From assembly GCF_002209485.1 (NCBI RefSeq), contig NZ_NJIX01000006.1, positions 186,001 to 250,000 on the forward strand: a DNA stretch of 64,000 bases. The letters run 5' to 3'. This DNA comes from Achromobacter sp. HZ34 (GTDB lineage: Bacteria > Pseudomonadota > Gammaproteobacteria > Burkholderiales > Burkholderiaceae_B). This document shows, piece by piece, positions 63,901 to 64,000 of the stretch. The notes beneath the pieces were generated by a model that ran no database searches, was not told the origin of the DNA, and worked only from the letters and a program-made list of their open reading frames with translations. Numbering within the stretch: position 1 is the first letter of the stretch; each line of letters opens with the position of its first letter. Position numbers and translations under genes: made by a program.

Positions 63901-64000
63901 GTCGACACGGCGATGGCCGCCTACGTGCTGCCCCTGTACGACGGCGCGGGCGCCGTCTCCAAGCGCAGCAGCATCACGGCTTCGGCCTTGAACATGGACG
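54991..64000 (+). CDS. Giant LktA-like filamentous adhesin with LEPR-XLL and DUF4347 domains, 3' end outside window
   Basis: I translated the frame line by line and found no stop over 3003 codons. The basic N-terminus leads into LFEALERRYLMSAEL (33-47), an LEPR-XLL-like motif seen at the start of giant surface proteins. Residues about 165-344 are a DUF4347 domain: IIFVDPSVDN, MSHGS with His248, LLYGCGVAG with Cys291, and ALGGDWTLDY. RTX-like turns follow (IKGTGGDNVYVV, GGHDNDIVGSEGDNIIT, VSGGGGNDWIVG at about 561-730). From about residue 1750 many repeats of roughly 50-60 residues resemble Fusobacterium LktA tandem repeats, broken by Gly/Ser/Thr linkers at about 2498-2530 and 2585-2605. No Sec signal is seen, and the TolC gene 27 bases upstream supports type I secretion. 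Probable role: adhesion or biofilm matrix. Confidence 0.88.
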   Translation, partial: MTIKKTMRNLGRQLGLGRGAREVQRSLFRRRPLFEALERRYLMSAELVPPPPPTNQQDAPVVAPNDHHGAKSAQNAKASGPGNHPYLVEREAYSTAKQLGKSMTLAQYQKETAARHGDAKALLPGQDASQVQAVPAPTPDAAKSAAPISLAGYTRNAADTAIKQIIFVDPSVDNAAQLVQGLYSLISGKTEGLGNTLATPTGDGPQLQVLRSHDTEIIVLDSRYDGVAQITQILGQHHDLNAVQIMSHGSAGSLELGTTVLDKNDLSTYKDSLKAWGDALNVQGDILLYGCGVAGTKGGTEFINSLSAITRADVAAATHTVGSAALGGDWTLDYHTGAIEATTLTVASWNSVMADATGVQTGGATLQAVATNPLLTAYGSNNTFVFDNSSTAASTTIELRQGMKQENGVWVKNDDDTNTGNTLDFSAVRGDVTVTISNNDSYHITYSTVDTAGTATSHSVDVVFKSADGSQSLKIGDKTFNLIGTAISGKTILDYSAYATGVTVDLSGPTADSNGDEVPPAAPTGFGYVRDVGAVKGSTAGGNRITVVGGTTVYIDNKNDIIKGTGGDNVYVVANGVSGFSLTQEAGQSGNTLDLSLYNADFTAQVHTDGGISVYLGAGVSAGGAANSLAGASALVDNLDVQVLVGYAGRTTLDYSAYDDNVTVNLNYLDDDTLLYDASGMEGVRNITNVIGASGGHDNDIVGSEGDNIITVAASTGTNRVSGGGGNDWIVGNFGAAVGASTEYIGGYESNAVLAGSATSATITNTPPAAGSTVSTVTLVNVGAVTMQDYRTIDDTSVAGSAYNRATVVTLDGSAYTGDLTLIGSVGNNVLKGGSGNNTFTGYQGSNTLVARHDAASNVLDEDGQWNFLLTNTGLAGTYATDGTALEAGAPTPVLQNTITFDDGAAHNFTGARLNGGLGSSSIDASAFSGYTVLVSGLMSGGTIKSGNGANTQNQIILMGGNYTLAGGTGSGAHTELVVVADGYTGIDGSQYASQMTASNNTAYVMFGATGGDTWFDRAANGSSRSHYSNIDSVQVLGGAFANYLDTSAFLGTATLDGSTGQSNYFVISNANATTVIGSSLANTLQLSTGGKNVALDNAKLTIGNVQSTFTNVNDFRFVVQGTAASTVDTTAFSGVTTKTYLSALSSGYEDVTGTALSFVMPATAFDARVNVGLDAVETVQDVLLAINGSIATDAAGVALRIAVGGANDGKLLAATDTTTPWDYLYALTATLNTDGSLRIAYSQQAIAAGMTGQFALTPGLQTQLNADGTVNASSVIVSSAAYQLGLLGTGAVQANSSSAGVFTGSALGIVHSTQFVLAGANATINSGSGDNTFVVNYGQAGENTGSGNKIVTSATAGSNALTVNSASGAVLADGLLYNSLSGSTKVGDVTLAGAGMSAATVNATNTSGTTTLDATTWSKAVTLATSGGADTLKGNTSNVTFAVVMPATSGDKATLSLAHAGGTGNVLNLISTAGSTNLSSMISSGGTVNAINFGANTGSLDYNLDLGSSGTLDQAWVVAGRNVTITGGTLTILKDITVDAGKTLRIAGQNITVGASDAAAALVTLQAGAIQLAVQLYRPFRSAFAQVYTLNTSITINKATLWAKDTGGAGITLSSEIDGDKFPDIVPTGQSGILGTLASGTNSALLAAQNFVDNAGLLVSFAGVTYQSSIDISNAARLVSAADVTISSKTVAKVELSPLISLVASFGVGVIQNYSHVGISGTIQAQGKISITSDATNDFSIKLKPSQLDAVPATISVGVGVVISESTVHVNANATLETGVKYTTSLTGAGTALATGGAIDISAVTHQKSKIQIFASGDTSTSDDTKTVDASDPSSQPPAASTAPKGEKGTYSAGYAKVGVGVGFVYNQLTTEAFLDGKATVHGSGAITVNAQTLDEGSLLTVSTILGGRPAAAPSYSDTMIKEAKSAAVAKTVTPATTGAKKGLGTGSQYTLAFFKSLVESSDKSFKDQVSDTKTKMDADDKAASDKKIQDEIDKPSIDFQVGGAIGMSMNALTTTARIGSGVTGDVATVSTDGGAVTVTAQTKYDPKLIVQSGVDESAIKGKQDFLKKKNAATTDQTAAAEGGDSSKLGAAAAVVIDIDTVNTTATVNGNATINTHGGAANVNASTLNQIDPDKLWLYNLYTPFQNIGSEWSAASGLTGKLGVLKTDGTAFLKNLLSTIDNSSGGVANSFTTWSSATSKSKKLALAGAFTVQVQNTDTHATVNGTIDTRPTSGAAGAVTVAAVNSTQRMNFVGNIILPGLVSVGGASGAAASLQKGAATAPTDGSTSRMSTAKNAAKGFAAPTFAGFEYGSESKEGSAIGVSLYLNVASHDTQAVIGDGATIYSGALNVTADNEVIAVDAGTSGGKAKETAVNGVLLIDVISSTTIAQVGRGATVLATGAATISAVDASYLGTLAGAVAASEAMGVGMSIGINVLNRDTQAVIGDLLGSSASAAPAGSFGADTLDLNSQNKGFVGSFSIAGSQVSTASTGATAGADAGGTGGSGGTGGSGGTGGSGDSGGSTDSSNVLDTVVPSSKGSTLPGAGTATSASDPDELLSLSEILQELSGKTSELTQDSDSGAASGGTGGTGGTGGTGGTGGTSTSVSPTKESAGLAISGSVAVNVSNDTAKSYINAAGLTITIGKTATIEAHNDAVTLALTGSAAFANTDSSKGNLGIAGAFSMNMLGGQALAEVAAAAQLLVGTDLSISAKRSGVTVTIAAGLAGAKGQKGVAVAGSVAVADVSYANIARLGGDKVSARNISVTAGDSTVLATVAGSAASSQGKAAVGAALALNLSSATVEAGVANAPDVSYNGNLTVDATSSQTVVGFAGAFGMAKDGSAGAGTISVNIVANQINSYLLNSTVKYVAKTGVTGSHDVTVGAHDKTTLVAVTGAVGVGKKISAGIAISYSEIGNAIMAGIQGSTVDTGKAGAVNINASDDATLGGGALGVGIGLGESTFAGAGSIQVNIVDTAMAAYVLPLYDGAGAVSKRSSITASALNMD
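60250..64000 (+). repeat. LktA-like protein repeat region of the giant adhesin
   Basis: About fourteen degenerate units alternate a hydrophobic strand (such as ISVGVGVVISESTVHVNA or GSVAVNVSNDTAKSYI), a short turn with a glycine, and a closing strand ending like ITVNAQ, VTVTAQ or ISVTAG. Units begin near 60259, 60568, 61000, 61264, 61615, 61951, 62104, 62839, 63013, 63181, 63355, 63520, 63691 and 63835. DNA identity between units is low, so they are old repeats. Confidence 0.65.
62746..62802 (+). repeat. Gly-Gly-Thr tandem repeat linker
   Basis: About six units of GGCGGTACG and close variants encode Gly-Gly-Thr, forming a flexible spacer between repeat blocks. A related Gly/Ser/Thr-rich stretch lies at 62482-62570. 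Confidence 0.8.

Overview
The window is GC-rich DNA, roughly two-thirds GC by eye, with tightly packed genes. It looks like a chromosomal accessory region of a betaproteobacterium of the family Alcaligenaceae, most likely Bordetella or a close relative. The main support is the density of periplasmic binding proteins of the Bug/TctC type, with four in 64 kb and none beside its TctA/TctB membrane partners. That expansion is characteristic of Bordetella and related genera. LysR and IclR regulators, class III CoA-transferases and a Tas-like aldo-keto reductase fit the same picture. I saw no tRNA, rRNA, insertion sequence, phage gene or CRISPR array.

Layout. (1) 1-8487: a surface-polysaccharide locus. 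It holds the end of a KpsM-like permease, a KpsT-like ATPase that has lost every catalytic motif, a KpsE-like inner-membrane protein, a TPR-acyltransferase-like protein, a family 1 pectate lyase and a heparinase II/III-type lyase. (2) 8587-15936: a catabolic cluster (Bug protein, Asp/Glu racemase-fold protein, FAD reductase, MmgE/PrpD protein, SDR, isochorismatase-fold hydrolase) with a divergent LysR regulator. (3) 15977-20748: an LprI/OB-fold protein, a LysE exporter, and a LysR regulator divergent from an alpha/beta hydrolase-Bug pair. (4) 20986-25906: a minus-strand operon (C45-type Ntn hydrolase, Bug protein, two NodB-fold deacetylases, the last lacking its metal histidines) with a divergent LysR gene. 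(5) 25914-28276: a nucleotide-sugar-type transferase and a Bcr/CflA-like MFS exporter. (6) 28492-32782: an SsuABC/TauABC-type importer followed by a membrane cytochrome c. (7) 40632-32871, minus strand: an oligopeptide-type ABC importer and two flavin monooxygenases, six genes joined by five consecutive ATGA overlaps. (8) 40817-46194: a Tas-like reductase, then an IclR regulator divergent from Bug, CoA-transferase and citryl-CoA-lyase-like genes. (9) 46440-50940: a three-subunit molybdenum aldehyde dehydrogenase-type enzyme (triheme cytochrome, 2Fe-2S subunit, Mo subunit). (10) 50941-64000: an AT-rich leader and a type I secretion/adhesin operon (SapC-like protein, unknown protein, TolC-like lipoprotein, and the first 3003 codons of a giant surface protein that runs off the window).

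Regions 1 and 10 are the most unusual. Region 1 combines polymer export and polymer cleavage genes around an ATPase that should not bind or hydrolyse ATP. Region 10 encodes a giant protein with an LEPR-XLL-like N-terminus, a DUF4347 domain carrying a His/Cys pair, RTX-like turns and many LktA-like repeats. The metabolic regions share one design: an orphan Bug protein or ABC importer, a few amide- or CoA-handling enzymes, and a local LysR or IclR regulator with a palindrome between the divergent genes.
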